Positions 48,726 to 57,124 of a stretch of DNA of 64,000 nt are shown here, one piece after another. The stretch comes from Tumebacillus flagellatus (GTDB lineage: Bacteria; Bacillota; Bacilli; Tumebacillales; Tumebacillaceae). The stretch is from assembly GCF_000714935.1 (NCBI RefSeq), contig NZ_JMIR01000003.1:124001-188000 (forward strand), in the 5' to 3' direction. The notes beneath the pieces are model-generated. The model worked only from the letters and a program-made list of their open reading frames with translations. It had not been told where the DNA came from and did no database searches. Numbering within the stretch: the stretch's first letter is position 1; each line of letters starts with the position of its first letter. The translations under genes and the position numbers were made by a program.

Positions 48726-49694
48726 TTACTGTGCCGCTTTGCCGGAGAGGATGGTCTCGATCTCTGCGATGTCGTCTGTACTGAGTTGAACGTCGATCGC
48801 TTTGACGTTCTCTTCCACTTGCGACGGACGCGAAGCCCCGATGATCGCCGATGCCACGTTCGGCTTGCGCAGAACCCACGCCAGCGCGAGTTGCGCCATC
48901 GAGCATTCCTTGCGCTCTGCCACCAGTTTCAGCGCGTCCAACTTCGCAAAGTTCTCGTCGGTCAGGAAGCGGTTGACCATGTTCGCCGCCTCCGTCGTCG
49001 CGCGCGAGCCTTCCGGTGCCGCTTGACCCTTGGTGTACTTGCCCGTCAGAACGCCCTGTGCCAGAGGGGACCAGACGACTTGGCCGACGCCCTCGCGCTC
49101 GCACAGCGGGAGAACGTCCTTCTCGATGTAGCGCTCCAGCATCGAGTATTGCGGTTGGTTCGAGATGATGCGGTCGAGCAGCTTGCGGTCGGCAATCTGC
49201 AGCGCCTCTTGAATCTGCAACGCGCTCCACTCCGAAACGCCCGCATAGAGGATCTTGCCCTGCGTCACGAGATCGTCGATCGCACGCAGCGTCTCTTCCA
49301 GCGGCGTTTCCACGTCGAAGCGGTGGCATTGCCAGAGGTCGATGTAGTCCACGTTCAAACGCTTCAGCGAAGCGTTGACTTGCTCAAAGATATGTTTGCG
49401 CGACAAGCCGCGGTCGTTCGGACCGTCGCCCATCGGCCAGTACGCTTTGGTCGCCAACACGTACGAATCGCGTTGGTACTTCGCGAGCGCGCGCCCCACG
49501 ACGATTTCCGCTTCGCCCCGGCGGTACACGTTCGCCGTGTCAAAGAAATTGATGCCCAGCTCATACGCTTTGTCGATGCAAGTCTCCGCGGTTTGGTCTT
49601 CCACCGTACCGCCGTACGTCAACCAAGACCCCAGCCCGATTTCCGAAATCTTCAGACCGGAACGGCCCAAGTTGCGGTATTTCATTTGCGTCAT
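48726..49694 (-). CDS. aldo-keto reductase (KCNAB/YghZ-like)
   Basis: 322 residues from the ATG at 49694, with GGAGGTG upstream. The TIM-barrel AKR features are GLGSWLTYGG, the catalytic Asp-Tyr pair in FFDTANVYRRGEAE, Lys in VLATKAYWP, His in LWQCHRFD, and NADPH-site SPLAQGVLTGKY and IIGASRPSQVEEN. It reduces aldehydes or sugar carbonyls with NADPH; the closest class by eye is the potassium-channel-beta-like group. It is a single-gene unit between a DUF2087 gene and a terminator. Confidence 0.92.
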   Translation of the reverse strand: MTQMKYRNLGRSGLKISEIGLGSWLTYGGTVEDQTAETCIDKAYELGINFFDTANVYRRGEAEIVVGRALAKYQRDSYVLATKAYWPMGDGPNDRGLSRKHIFEQVNASLKRLNVDYIDLWQCHRFDVETPLEETLRAIDDLVTQGKILYAGVSEWSALQIQEALQIADRKLLDRIISNQPQYSMLERYIEKDVLPLCEREGVGQVVWSPLAQGVLTGKYTKGQAAPEGSRATTEAANMVNRFLTDENFAKLDALKLVAERKECSMAQLALAWVLRKPNVASAIIGASRPSQVEENVKAIDVQLSTDDIAEIETILSGKAAQ

Positions 49695-49764
49695 GTCAAG
49701 AAGCACCTCCGTATGTAAGAACTACCACTGTAGAGGATTCGCCTCGTGCAACCGTTTCCCCTCC

Positions 49765-50061
49765 CTACACTTTCGCCCACAGTTCCTTCGGGTTGAATTT
49801 GTACAGGTTGTCGTCCCGCGTCATATGCCGGTTGATGATGAATTCGCGGCGGATCGTGCAGGGGTCGTCGTGAAACTGCCGGATGTACGCGTCAAGCTCC
49901 TTCTCCGGATACACACGCTCGGCGTCGAGTCCGGCGAGGAGATGCTCGAAGATGAACAGTTTCTTCTTATGCTGACTGGGAATGTTCTTCAGCCGCCCGT
50001 CCTCTGTAAAAAAATCCCGCACCGCTTTCTCATACGCCTTCGGATATAACTCTTTCATCAT
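49765..50061 (-). CDS. DUF2087-domain protein
   Basis: 98 residues. The family pattern is clear: DFFTEDGRLKNIPSQHKKKL, given as FFTEDGRLKNIP and SQHKKKLFIFEHLL, then YPEKELDAYIRQFHDDPCTIRREFI. DUF2087 is often fused to a helix-turn-helix regulator; here it stands alone, which suggests a binding partner or antagonist. The start has GGAGGGAAG upstream. Confidence 0.85.
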   Translation of the reverse strand: MMKELYPKAYEKAVRDFFTEDGRLKNIPSQHKKKLFIFEHLLAGLDAERVYPEKELDAYIRQFHDDPCTIRREFIINRHMTRDDNLYKFNPKELWAKV

Positions 50062-50174
50062 TCCGGCTTCCCTCCATATTTCATGACCATCTAATTAGAT
50101 AGTATTCGAATTCGCTTCTCTCTGTCAATGATGCTAGAATAAAAAACTGAAGCAAAGCGAAAGGAGTCTTCCGC

Positions 50175-50564
50175 ATGCACGATACCCCGGAGAAGACTGT
50201 CTATGAAATGATGGGCGGCGCGGACGCGATCCGCAAATTGGTCGACGCGTTCTACAGCCGCGTGGGCAAGCATCCGGACTTGATGCCGATCTTTCCGGAC
50301 GACCTCGGACCGGTTGCCGACAAACAGTACCTCTTCCTCACGCAATTTTTCGGCGGGCCGACGCTGTACTCCAACCAGTACGGGCATCCGATGCTCCGCG
50401 CGCGGCACATGCCGTTTGAAGTCACCCCGACCCGCGCCAAAGCGTGGCTGTCCTGCATGAGCGAGGCGCTCGACGAAATCGGGCTCAGCGGCCCGTTGCG
50501 CGAGTTCGTGTACGACCGCCTCACGCAGACGGCGTACCACATGGTCAACTCGCACGACGCGTAA
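50175..50564 (+). CDS. group II truncated haemoglobin (YjbI/GlbO-like)
   Basis: 129 residues, with GAAAGGAG ten bases before the ATG. It begins TVYEMMGGADAIRKLVDAFY, with FPDDLGPVADKQYLFLTQFFGGP, the proximal-His segment HPMLRARHMPFEV, and the conserved Trp in AKAWLSCM. This is the 2-on-2 globin that binds O2 or NO and is often linked to oxidative or nitrosative stress. A single gene; a perfect hairpin follows at 50633-50668. Confidence 0.93.
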   Translation: MHDTPEKTVYEMMGGADAIRKLVDAFYSRVGKHPDLMPIFPDDLGPVADKQYLFLTQFFGGPTLYSNQYGHPMLRARHMPFEVTPTRAKAWLSCMSEALDEIGLSGPLREFVYDRLTQTAYHMVNSHDA

Positions 50565-50632
50565 AAAGCACAAAAAAACCAGTCTTACGCCCCGCTTGCA
50601 AGCAGGCAACGTGCGGCTCAGCCGACACACAG

Positions 50633-50668
50633 AAAAGGTCAGCCTCCAAATTGGAAGGCTGACCTTTT
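50633..50668. terminator. perfect hairpin terminator after the globin gene
   Basis: AAAAGGTCAGCC-TCCAA and TTGGA-GGCTGACCTTTT form a nearly perfect stem. A weaker GC-rich stem at about 50687-50719 lies between it and the next minus-strand gene. Confidence 0.85.
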
Positions 50669-50719
50669 GCTGTACGATCGCATGTAAAGTCGCGCCCCCA
50701 AAATCGGCGGTCTGACTTT

Positions 50720-50893
50720 TTACGAAGGGTCCTCGTCAGGCTCTTGTTCTTTCAGACGCCCGACACGCTTCAAAGACTCCCGCAGCAGGAGTTCAATGTG
50801 TGCGTTGACGCTGCGAAACTCGTCGCCGGCCCAACGCTCCAACGCCTCATAGACCTTGGGGTCGAGCCGGAGCGGAAACTGCTTCTTGGCCAT
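50720..50893 (-). CDS. Arc-type ribbon-helix-helix protein (57 residues)
   Basis: A short gene starting MAKKQFPLRLDPKVYEALER and continuing WAGDEFRSVNAHIELLLRESLKRVGRLK with an acidic tail (given here as WAGDEFRSVNAHIE and LLLRESLKRV). The beta strand KQFPLRLD and the following two helices are the Arc/MetJ-type DNA-binding fold. GGCGGGATG provides the ribosome site. It lies 16 bases after the SPFH gene on the same strand and so is probably co-transcribed with it. In other Bacillales the same kind of small Arc protein also sits beside an SPFH gene. Targets are unknown. Confidence 0.85.
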   Translation of the reverse strand: MAKKQFPLRLDPKVYEALERWAGDEFRSVNAHIELLLRESLKRVGRLKEQEPDEDPS

Positions 50894-50909
50894 GCCGCAT
50901 CCCGCCCGT

Positions 50910-51764
50910 CTAGTAGAGCGATCCGGCGTTGACGACAGGTTGGGCGCTGCGCTCCGAGACGATGGCGACCATGAGGTTGTTGATCATCGACGCTTTGCGC
51001 TCTTCGTCGAGCTCGACCACGCCCTCTCTCTGCAGTTTCTCAATCGCCATCTGCACCATGCCGACCGCCCCTTCGACGATCTTGGCGCGGGCGGAGAGAA
51101 TCGCCGCCGCTTGTTGGCGCTGCAGCATCGCGTGCGCGATTTCGGCGGAGTACGCCAAGTGCGTCAAGCGCGCTTCCAACACTTTGACCCCGGCGATCGA
51201 CAAGCGGTTTTGCAGATCGAGTTGCAGTTGCTCCGCGATCTCGTCCGGATTGGCGCGCAGCGTGAAGCCGCCGCGGTCGTCCAACGTGTCATACGGATAG
51301 TAACTTGCGATGTGGCGCAGCGCGATCTCCGACTGGATCTCCACGAAACGCTCGTAGTTGTCGACGTCAAACATCGCTTTGGCGGAGTCGACCACGTTGA
51401 ACACGATGACCGCCGCGATTTCAATCGGGTTGCCGTCCACGTCGTTGACTTTCAGCTGCGACGTGTGGAAGTTGCGCACGCGCATCGAAACTTTCTTGCG
51501 CAGAGTCAACGGCATCGTCCACCAGAACCCTTCTTGGCGCAACGACCCCAGATAGCGTCCGAAGAACATCACCACATACCCTTGGTTGGGCTGGACGATC
51601 TGCAGCCCCGTCATCGAGAAAATCCCCAACAACAGGAGAATCACCGCTCCAATCGCGCCGGGCACGCCTCCGTTGACCCCGGAGACGATCGCCAAGACGA
51701 ACAATGCCAGCACGAGCAAGACTCCGACGAATCCGTTTAACGCCCACGCTTTCCGCTCTTGCAT
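50910..51764 (-). CDS. SPFH/band-7 membrane protein
   Basis: 284 residues, with AAAGGGTGAGGG upstream of the ATG. Two N-terminal membrane segments (about 10-30 and 36-55) are followed by a band-7 domain: [26 protein letters not shown], in parts [17 protein letters not shown] and [29 protein letters not shown] and [14 protein letters not shown]. The long helix with [26 protein letters not shown]-like spacing (here [20 protein letters not shown]) ends in an AQAA-type region. Such proteins oligomerise at membranes and support microdomains or protease control. It is co-oriented with the Arc-type gene. Confidence 0.9.
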   Translation of the reverse strand: MQERKAWALNGFVGVLLVLALFVLAIVSGVNGGVPGAIGAVILLLLGIFSMTGLQIVQPNQGYVVMFFGRYLGSLRQEGFWWTMPLTLRKKVSMRVRNFHTSQLKVNDVDGNPIEIAAVIVFNVVDSAKAMFDVDNYERFVEIQSEIALRHIASYYPYDTLDDRGGFTLRANPDEIAEQLQLDLQNRLSIAGVKVLEARLTHLAYSAEIAHAMLQRQQAAAILSARAKIVEGAVGMVQMAIEKLQREGVVELDEERKASMINNLMVAIVSERSAQPVVNAGSLY

Positions 51765-51812
51765 GAACCCTCACCCTTTCCATGTCCGTTTCATTCTCAG
51801 TTTATTCTCAAG

Positions 51813-51831
51813 TGATATCATTATGATATCA
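51813..51831. promoter_or_regulatory. paired TGATATCA palindromes upstream of the SPFH gene
   Basis: Two identical 8-base palindromes (51813-51820 and 51824-51831) have centres 11 bases apart, one helical turn, about 50 bases before the SPFH start. This fits a cooperative operator, possibly overlapping the promoter. Confidence 0.6.
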
Positions 51832-51872
51832 TACGAAGCCCCAAATCAAAAGTCGCACCCAATGAAAATAAG

Positions 51873-51904
51873 AAAAAACCACCTGAGCAAAGTCAGGTGG
51901 TTTT
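51873..51904 (-). terminator. terminator of the dynamin-like operon
   Basis: AACCACCTGA and TCAGGTGGTT form a perfect stem around GCAAAG with an A-tract on the left. It lies 80 bases after the second dynamin stop. Confidence 0.82.
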
Positions 51905-51985
51905 CCTTAAAGTGTATCCAGATGCCGCAAGGGTAACCTCAGCGGGAGGTGCGCGAGCGACTGCACATGAGGTGTATCACGGAAG

Positions 51986-53953
51986 TTACGCGAGCAACTG
52001 CGCGAGGGTCTCGCGGGAGTTCGTAAGCTTGTCCACATCGACCGTTGCGGAGAGCGCTTCGAGGATGCCTGCGAAGTACTCTTCCACTTCGGACGCCACG
52101 CCGAGCTTGCCGTCTTGGACGGTTGCGAGGAGAGCGGCGGTGTAGAGGTCCTTGAACCGGCGGCTTGCCGCATCGAGGTACGCTTGCACAGGAGCTTGCA
52201 GTTGCTTGTCCAACGCGTCCTGCATCCCCTGCTTGCCGTTGCGTTCAAAAAAGTCCTTGGCGGACTTGAACAGCCCCAGCGTGCTTTGGAAGTCTTCCGG
52301 ACGGTATGTCGGCAGCGTTTCTTCAAACTCCGGCGTCTCAAACGAGCGCGGTTGGTACGGCTCCAACTCCAGTTTCGGCGCACTCTCGCGCACGGCGTCG
52401 CCCATGCGGTCGGCGAGGCGTTTCGCGCTGTGGTTGACGTGCTTCTCGACGCGCAGCGCCGTCGCCCGCATCTCTTGGCCGAGCGTGTAGCCGATGTAGC
52501 GCACCAGCTCGTCGAGTGCGGAGCGCAGCGCTTTTTTCAGATCGCGTCCGTCGTCTTGGAGCACGGCGGGGTTGAACGATTCCTTGAACATGTCGCCGAA
52601 GCGGAAGAACAGACGTTGCTTGACATAATAAAGCAACTCGTCGATCTCCTTCTCCACGGCGCGCTCTTCGGAGGACGTTTCCACCGCGTGCACGCCTTGC
52701 AGGGCTTTTTGCTTCGCGGTGTCGGCGGCGAGGAGTTTTTGCGCGCGCACGGACTCGTCTTCGTTGGCGGTGGAGATCAGGTCGTCGAGCGTCGTGACGG
52801 CGCGGCGGATTTCCGAGACCGCCGACTTCACGGCGATCTGGGTCAGCTCTTGGATCGTGAAGGAGAGGAAGTCCTGCTCAAACTTCGCAAGCCCCGACAG
52901 CGCGAGGGCTTCCGCTCCCGGCATCAGTTCGCCTTCGACCGTGTTGGTGCGCTGGCGGTAGACTTTCTCTGCGGAGCCTTGCAGCTTGCCTTTTTCATGC
53001 AGGCGGGCAAGCAGCGCGGTCTGCGAAGAGACCGGGTAGATGCGCGGCATGGAAATTTGGCAGGCGACGAGGTTTTTGCGGACGTGGTCGACGACGCCGC
53101 GCAGTTCGTCTTCGTCCTTCGCCAAGTCGGACGCGTTGACGATGAAGAACATCTTGTCCATCTCAAACGTGTCTTTGACGCGCCCGAGCTGTGTCAGGAA
53201 GTCGCGGTCGGCGTTGGAGAACGCGTGGTTGTAGTACGTCACAAACAGCACGGCGTCGGCGTTCTTGATGTAGTTGAACGCGACACCGGTGTGGCGGGCG
53301 TTAATCGAGTCCGCTCCCGGCGTGTCGACGAGCGTGATGCCTTGGGCGGTCAGCGGGCAGTCGTAGTAGAGTTCAATCCACTCGGCGAAGCACGCTTTCT
53401 CTTCCTTGGCGACGAACGCTTTGAACTCTTTCATGTCGACGAGCAGTTCGCTGCCGAGGTGCTCGCGAATCGGTGCGAGGCCCTTGGCGACCGCTTTGAG
53501 GAACGAGAAGTGCGGTTTCGCCGTCGAGAGCACTTGCGACGGGTCGAGTTTGGCGATTTCGTTGTGCGCATCGTCCAGCGTCGAAGCGGCGAGTCCGAAC
53601 ACGGCGAGCGATTGCTGCACGTCGGTCGTGATGTCGCTCTCCGATTTGATTTTCACGCGGACACTGCCGTGCGGGTATTGGTCATTGGGCGGCAGGATTT
53701 TGTTGATTGCGGCGGTGGTCGGGTTCGGCGACACCGGCAGCACCATCTCGCCCATCAGAGCGTTCGCAAACGACGACTTGCCCGCCGAGAACGCGCCGAA
53801 AAGCGCCACGGTGAACAAATTTTGCTCCAATCGTTCCGCGCGCTGGATCATCCCCTGCGCCATCGACTTGAGGCCGGTCAGTTCAGCGGTCACATCGGCC
53901 GCCGTGCGCAGGCGGGCGGCCGTGAGACCGAGTTGAGACTTGAAATCTTCCAT
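51986..53953 (-). CDS. dynamin-like GTPase, second subunit (DynA D2-like)
   Basis: 655 residues. The G1 loop GAFSAGKS is at 53-60, switch II DTPGAD later, and G4 reads VNASDLAKD. The remainder is a long helical stalk with amphipathic stretches, typical of bacterial dynamins that bind and fuse or repair membranes. It begins seven bases after the stop of the first dynamin and in the same frame. Together the two proteins total about 1,200 residues, matching the fused two-dynamin protein DynA (YpbR) of Bacillus subtilis. AAGTAAGG serves as ribosome site. Its gene is followed by a terminator. Confidence 0.9.
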   Translation of the reverse strand: MEDFKSQLGLTAARLRTAADVTAELTGLKSMAQGMIQRAERLEQNLFTVALFGAFSAGKSSFANALMGEMVLPVSPNPTTAAINKILPPNDQYPHGSVRVKIKSESDITTDVQQSLAVFGLAASTLDDAHNEIAKLDPSQVLSTAKPHFSFLKAVAKGLAPIREHLGSELLVDMKEFKAFVAKEEKACFAEWIELYYDCPLTAQGITLVDTPGADSINARHTGVAFNYIKNADAVLFVTYYNHAFSNADRDFLTQLGRVKDTFEMDKMFFIVNASDLAKDEDELRGVVDHVRKNLVACQISMPRIYPVSSQTALLARLHEKGKLQGSAEKVYRQRTNTVEGELMPGAEALALSGLAKFEQDFLSFTIQELTQIAVKSAVSEIRRAVTTLDDLISTANEDESVRAQKLLAADTAKQKALQGVHAVETSSEERAVEKEIDELLYYVKQRLFFRFGDMFKESFNPAVLQDDGRDLKKALRSALDELVRYIGYTLGQEMRATALRVEKHVNHSAKRLADRMGDAVRESAPKLELEPYQPRSFETPEFEETLPTYRPEDFQSTLGLFKSAKDFFERNGKQGMQDALDKQLQAPVQAYLDAASRRFKDLYTAALLATVQDGKLGVASEVEEYFAGILEALSATVDVDKLTNSRETLAQLLA

Positions 53954-53959
53954 CGTGCC

Positions 53960-55594
53960 TTACTTCCCTTCTTCTCCAGTCAGCACGCGCAGAAGGCGTG
54001 CTGTGTAGTCTTTTTCCACAGCTTCGAGGTCGGCGAGCGCTTGTTGTGCGCCCAGCAGGCTGTCAGCGGCGGCGAGTTGTTCGCGCAGTTGAGCGCCTCG
54101 CTCCTCGGCTTGGGCGTTTGCAATCTCCACGGCGCGTTCGGCAAAGCGCGACGCTTCCTGCCGGTAGAGTTGCTTGACCTCGGCGGAGAGGTCCTTGGCG
54201 TACTGGTACATGTATTCGTCGGAGGACAGACCGCCCTCTTTGACGACTCCGGCGAGGAAGTCCAAGTCGAACGACACGTGGAAGTGATCGTACACCGATT
54301 TCGCATACGCCTCGTCGCGGATGCCGAATCCCTCCGGCACTTTCACGAGCAGTTCGCGGATGTGCCAGTCGATGTTCGCTTTGACTTTCTCGGCGAGGTC
54401 AGCGTGCAGCGCTTGCAGGCGGCTCTCGATCTCCGCTTGCGTCTTGCGCGCGGAGGCGAGGAAGCCCGCTTTGAAGCCCGGTTTGCGGCTCTTCAGATAG
54501 TGGCCCGCCAGTTCGGTGGTCTGGAACGGCGTGATCTTGGCGTTGTCGAGGAGCGAGTTGATCTCCTTCTTCAAGCGTTCTTGCAGATCGAGCGGTGCAG
54601 CTTGCAACGCTTGAAGTTGCTCGCGGGCTGCTTCGGCGGTCGCGAGCAGTTCGTCGGCGTTCTCGACGGCGTCGAGTTGCGCTTGCAGGTCGCCGCGCTT
54701 CTCGGCGTTGGCCGCCGCCTGCACTTTGCGGTGCTCGTCGATGAGGTAGGCGGCGGAAGAGACGATGCTGTTGACCAACAGCGCGTCGCGTCCGGCGAAC
54801 AACTCGCCGATTTTCTCTTGCAGCGCTTCGAACATGTTCTCTTCATGATCCGGCTCATGCAGCGTGGTAAAAAACAACCCGTCCGGCTCGATGCCCCAGT
54901 TGCCGAAGCCCTCGATCACCGAGTCGCGGTAGTCGTCAAACGACAGCTCAAAGTCCATGTGCTTGTCGATCTGGTTGACGACGAGGTAGACCGGCTTGCC
55001 GCGGTCTTTGAGCGTCTTGGTAAAGGAGAAGTTCAACTCCGATTGCACGTGGTTGTAGTCCATGACGTAGATCACGACGTCCGCCAAGTGCAGCGCCGAT
55101 TCGGTCGCCACTTTGTGCGCGTCGTCGGTGGAGTCGATCCCCGGCGTGTCCATGACGGACAGGTTCGGGGCGAGCAGGTCGGACGGGTGAGCGATTTCAA
55201 TCGATTCGACGGTGGTGCCGTCGACCGCGTAGTTTTTGATCTTCTCCAAATCCTTGGCGACGTCGAATTCGAGGTAGTCGCCGTCGGTGAGGTACGCGCG
55301 GGCAAACGACTCGCCGCCGCGAATCTTCACGACGTTCGCGGACGTCGGGATCGGGCTCGACGGCAGGATGTCCGCGCCGAGCAGCGTGTTGATCATCGTG
55401 GACTTCCCGGCGGAGAAGTGGCCGCAGAACGCGATGGAGAATTCGCCGGAGGTCAGTTTTTGAATCAAGTCGCGCATCTTCGCGGCGTGTACCGCATCGC
55501 CCGCACGCTCCATCTGCTCGGCGATCCCGCTCAAGCGGGCGTCAAGGTTCTCGTGGCGGACTTGCAGTTGCAGGGTCTCTATACTAGAGGTCAT
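53960..55594 (-). CDS. dynamin-like GTPase, first subunit (DynA D1-like)
   Basis: 544 residues, with TAGGAG ten bases before the ATG. GTPase motifs: G1 GHFSAGKS (58-65), G3 DTPGID (149-154) and G4 VNQIDKH (206-212; Lys of NKxD replaced by Gln). The helical part contains KRGDLQAQLDAVENADELLA and other coiled segments. It is the upstream member of the pair; the codons TAA GGC ACG ATG join it to the second protein in one frame. Expected role: membrane remodelling or protection under stress, with the two subunits acting together. Confidence 0.9.
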   Translation of the reverse strand: MTSSIETLQLQVRHENLDARLSGIAEQMERAGDAVHAAKMRDLIQKLTSGEFSIAFCGHFSAGKSTMINTLLGADILPSSPIPTSANVVKIRGGESFARAYLTDGDYLEFDVAKDLEKIKNYAVDGTTVESIEIAHPSDLLAPNLSVMDTPGIDSTDDAHKVATESALHLADVVIYVMDYNHVQSELNFSFTKTLKDRGKPVYLVVNQIDKHMDFELSFDDYRDSVIEGFGNWGIEPDGLFFTTLHEPDHEENMFEALQEKIGELFAGRDALLVNSIVSSAAYLIDEHRKVQAAANAEKRGDLQAQLDAVENADELLATAEAAREQLQALQAAPLDLQERLKKEINSLLDNAKITPFQTTELAGHYLKSRKPGFKAGFLASARKTQAEIESRLQALHADLAEKVKANIDWHIRELLVKVPEGFGIRDEAYAKSVYDHFHVSFDLDFLAGVVKEGGLSSDEYMYQYAKDLSAEVKQLYRQEASRFAERAVEIANAQAEERGAQLREQLAAADSLLGAQQALADLEAVEKDYTARLLRVLTGEEGK

Positions 55595-55806
55595 CGGAAA
55601 AACTCCTATCTATATACTCCGAAATAAAACTCTTCCGTAGATGATTCTATCATGGGTTTACAAGATACGCACGCAACAGCGGAAATGTGAAAAAAACAAC
55701 AGTAGCAAATGCCGACAAATTGTGCCCCTTTCCCTCCGGTGGGCGATCGTTTAGAATGAGAAGGTGTCTTTTCTTCATGAAATAACTCAGTAGGAGTGAA
55801 TATAGA

Positions 55807-56277
55807 ATGGCAGACGTAACGGAAATGATCGAAACCGAAACTCCAAACGAAGAACTCGCCGTCGAGAAAGCCGAACGCAAGAAGCTGGAACTGGAAGACA
55901 AGATCCTGCGCTATTTCCAGAACAAAGAGATCGAAAAGGAACGCAAGGAAGAGAACAAAATTCTCTTCGAAGAAATCGAAGCGTTCTTTGAAGGCATGGA
56001 GGACGTCGAGGACGATCTCGTGCTCCCGTTGCCCAACGGCGAATTTGCCGTGCTGTCCAAGAAAGCGTATGTGAAGGACATTTTTGACAAGGACGCGCTC
56101 GCCAACGAGCTGCTGATCGCCAAGGACGAACTGAAAACTCCGTTTGACTACTCGATTCTCACGTCGCAGGGCAAACTGACGCCGGACATGATCTCCAAAC
56201 ACACCTCGACCGAAACGATCGTGAAGATCCGCTTGTCCAAGCGCAAGACCAAGCCCAAGAAGAAGAAAAGCGAGTAG
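55807..56277 (+). CDS. highly charged helical protein, unknown function
   Basis: 156 residues, with AGGAGTGAATA before the ATG. The N-terminal 70 residues are almost all Glu/Lys helix (KAERKKLELEDKILRYF, KEIEKERKEENKILFEEI), probably coiled coil. The middle (VLPLPNGEFAVLSKKAYV) is more compact, and the C-terminus is a basic tail (LSKRKTKPKKKKSE). It is soluble and has no motif I recognise. Codon use resembles its neighbours. Monocistronic, ending in a terminator shared with the convergent SpoIID-like gene. Confidence 0.75.
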   Translation: MADVTEMIETETPNEELAVEKAERKKLELEDKILRYFQNKEIEKERKEENKILFEEIEAFFEGMEDVEDDLVLPLPNGEFAVLSKKAYVKDIFDKDALANELLIAKDELKTPFDYSILTSQGKLTPDMISKHTSTETIVKIRLSKRKTKPKKKKSE

Positions 56278-56282
56278 CACGC

Positions 56283-56325
56283 AAAAAAAGCCCCGCGCAG
56301 CGAGATGTCTGCGAGGGGCTTTTTG
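56283..56325. terminator. bidirectional terminator
   Basis: AAAAAAAGCCCC-CGCAG and CTGCG-AGGGGCTTTTT arms around CGAGATGT separate the charged-protein gene from the SpoIID-like gene. Confidence 0.88.
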
Positions 56326-56351
56326 GTGTTCTGCCGAACTTCCACTGAATC

Positions 56352-57056
56352 CTAGTAGTAGAAGACGGTGGAACCCGGGTAGTAGTAGGAGGTCATCCAA
56401 GACCAGGTCTTGCCGTTGTCCGCCCAGTAGTGGGTACCGTTTTGCGACATGATGTTCGTGCCCGGGATGGAAGAATCGTAAGAGCCTGCACGATATTGGG
56501 TTTCGAACATCACGCCGGAAGAGTTCAAGATGCCGATGCCGGACATGTTGTCAACAGCGGTCGTGGTTGCGGAGTAGCGGGAGTTTGCTTTGTACACTTG
56601 GGAGTTGACGGTGTTGTCAACGTCGCAGTTGGAGTATTTCGGGTGCAGGATGTGGTACCAAGCGTACATTTTGACTGCGATTGCGCCTGCGTTGAGGGAT
56701 TGAGCCGGCCAGGAGCCGATCCACTCGTTCGGGAGCACGTCGATGTTGTAGTCATACCACGGAACGACCGATACGGAAGAGATCGGGTTCGCGGTGTTGT
56801 TGTTCGCGCGGATCCCAACGCGGATCGAGGTCGGCTTGGTGTACGCTTCCGGAGCGACCAGCGAATTTTGGTCCACGATCAGTTTGGTGCCTGCGGTTAC
56901 AGCGCCCGGAGTTGCGTTGGACGGGCGTTCCGCCACGTCGACGCGGACGACTTTGCCGTTTTCTTTGACTTCTTTGACAGCCGGAGCTGCCATTGCGGAC
57001 GATGCCATGAGCGACATCGCAGCGGTCATCATGACCAGTGCAGTTGCCTTTTTCAT
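56352..57056 (-). CDS. secreted SpoIID/LytB-domain protein
   Basis: 234 residues. A Sec signal peptide (KKATALVMMTAAMSLMASSAMA, in part KKATALVMMTAAMSLMA, cleaved near AMAAP) precedes a domain resembling SpoIID. Its core VLPNEWIGSWPAQSLNAGAIA, given as VLPNEWIGSWPAQSLNA, is followed by VKMYAWYHILHPKY, VDNTVNSQVYKANSRYS and a C-terminal region with SYYYPGST. In SpoIID this domain cleaves peptidoglycan glycan strands. The catalytic Glu of SpoIID is in the PNEW motif here. Its role (spore or cell-wall turnover) is inferred. GGGAGGAAA precedes the ATG. A lipoprotein gene lies just upstream. Confidence 0.75.
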   Translation of the reverse strand: MKKATALVMMTAAMSLMASSAMAAPAVKEVKENGKVVRVDVAERPSNATPGAVTAGTKLIVDQNSLVAPEAYTKPTSIRVGIRANNNTANPISSVSVVPWYDYNIDVLPNEWIGSWPAQSLNAGAIAVKMYAWYHILHPKYSNCDVDNTVNSQVYKANSRYSATTTAVDNMSGIGILNSSGVMFETQYRAGSYDSSIPGTNIMSQNGTHYWADNGKTWSWMTSYYYPGSTVFYY

Positions 57057-57096
57057 TGGTAGTTTCCTCCCTGTTCTCTAATGTGTATGTTTGTTC

Positions 57097-57113
57097 TCCG
57101 ATCAAAGATCGGA
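57097..57113. other. small intercistronic hairpin
   Basis: TCCGATC-AAA-GATCGGA is a perfect 7-base stem with no T-tract, between the lipoprotein stop and the SpoIID-like start. It may stabilise or process the mRNA. Confidence 0.5.
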
Positions 57114-57124
57114 AAGTGAATCCC

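Noticed and set aside
52115-55627. 1170-codon open frame on the plus strand over the dynamin genes
   Set aside because: Long antisense frames are common at this GC content; no ribosome site or domain, and both dynamins on the other strand are clear.
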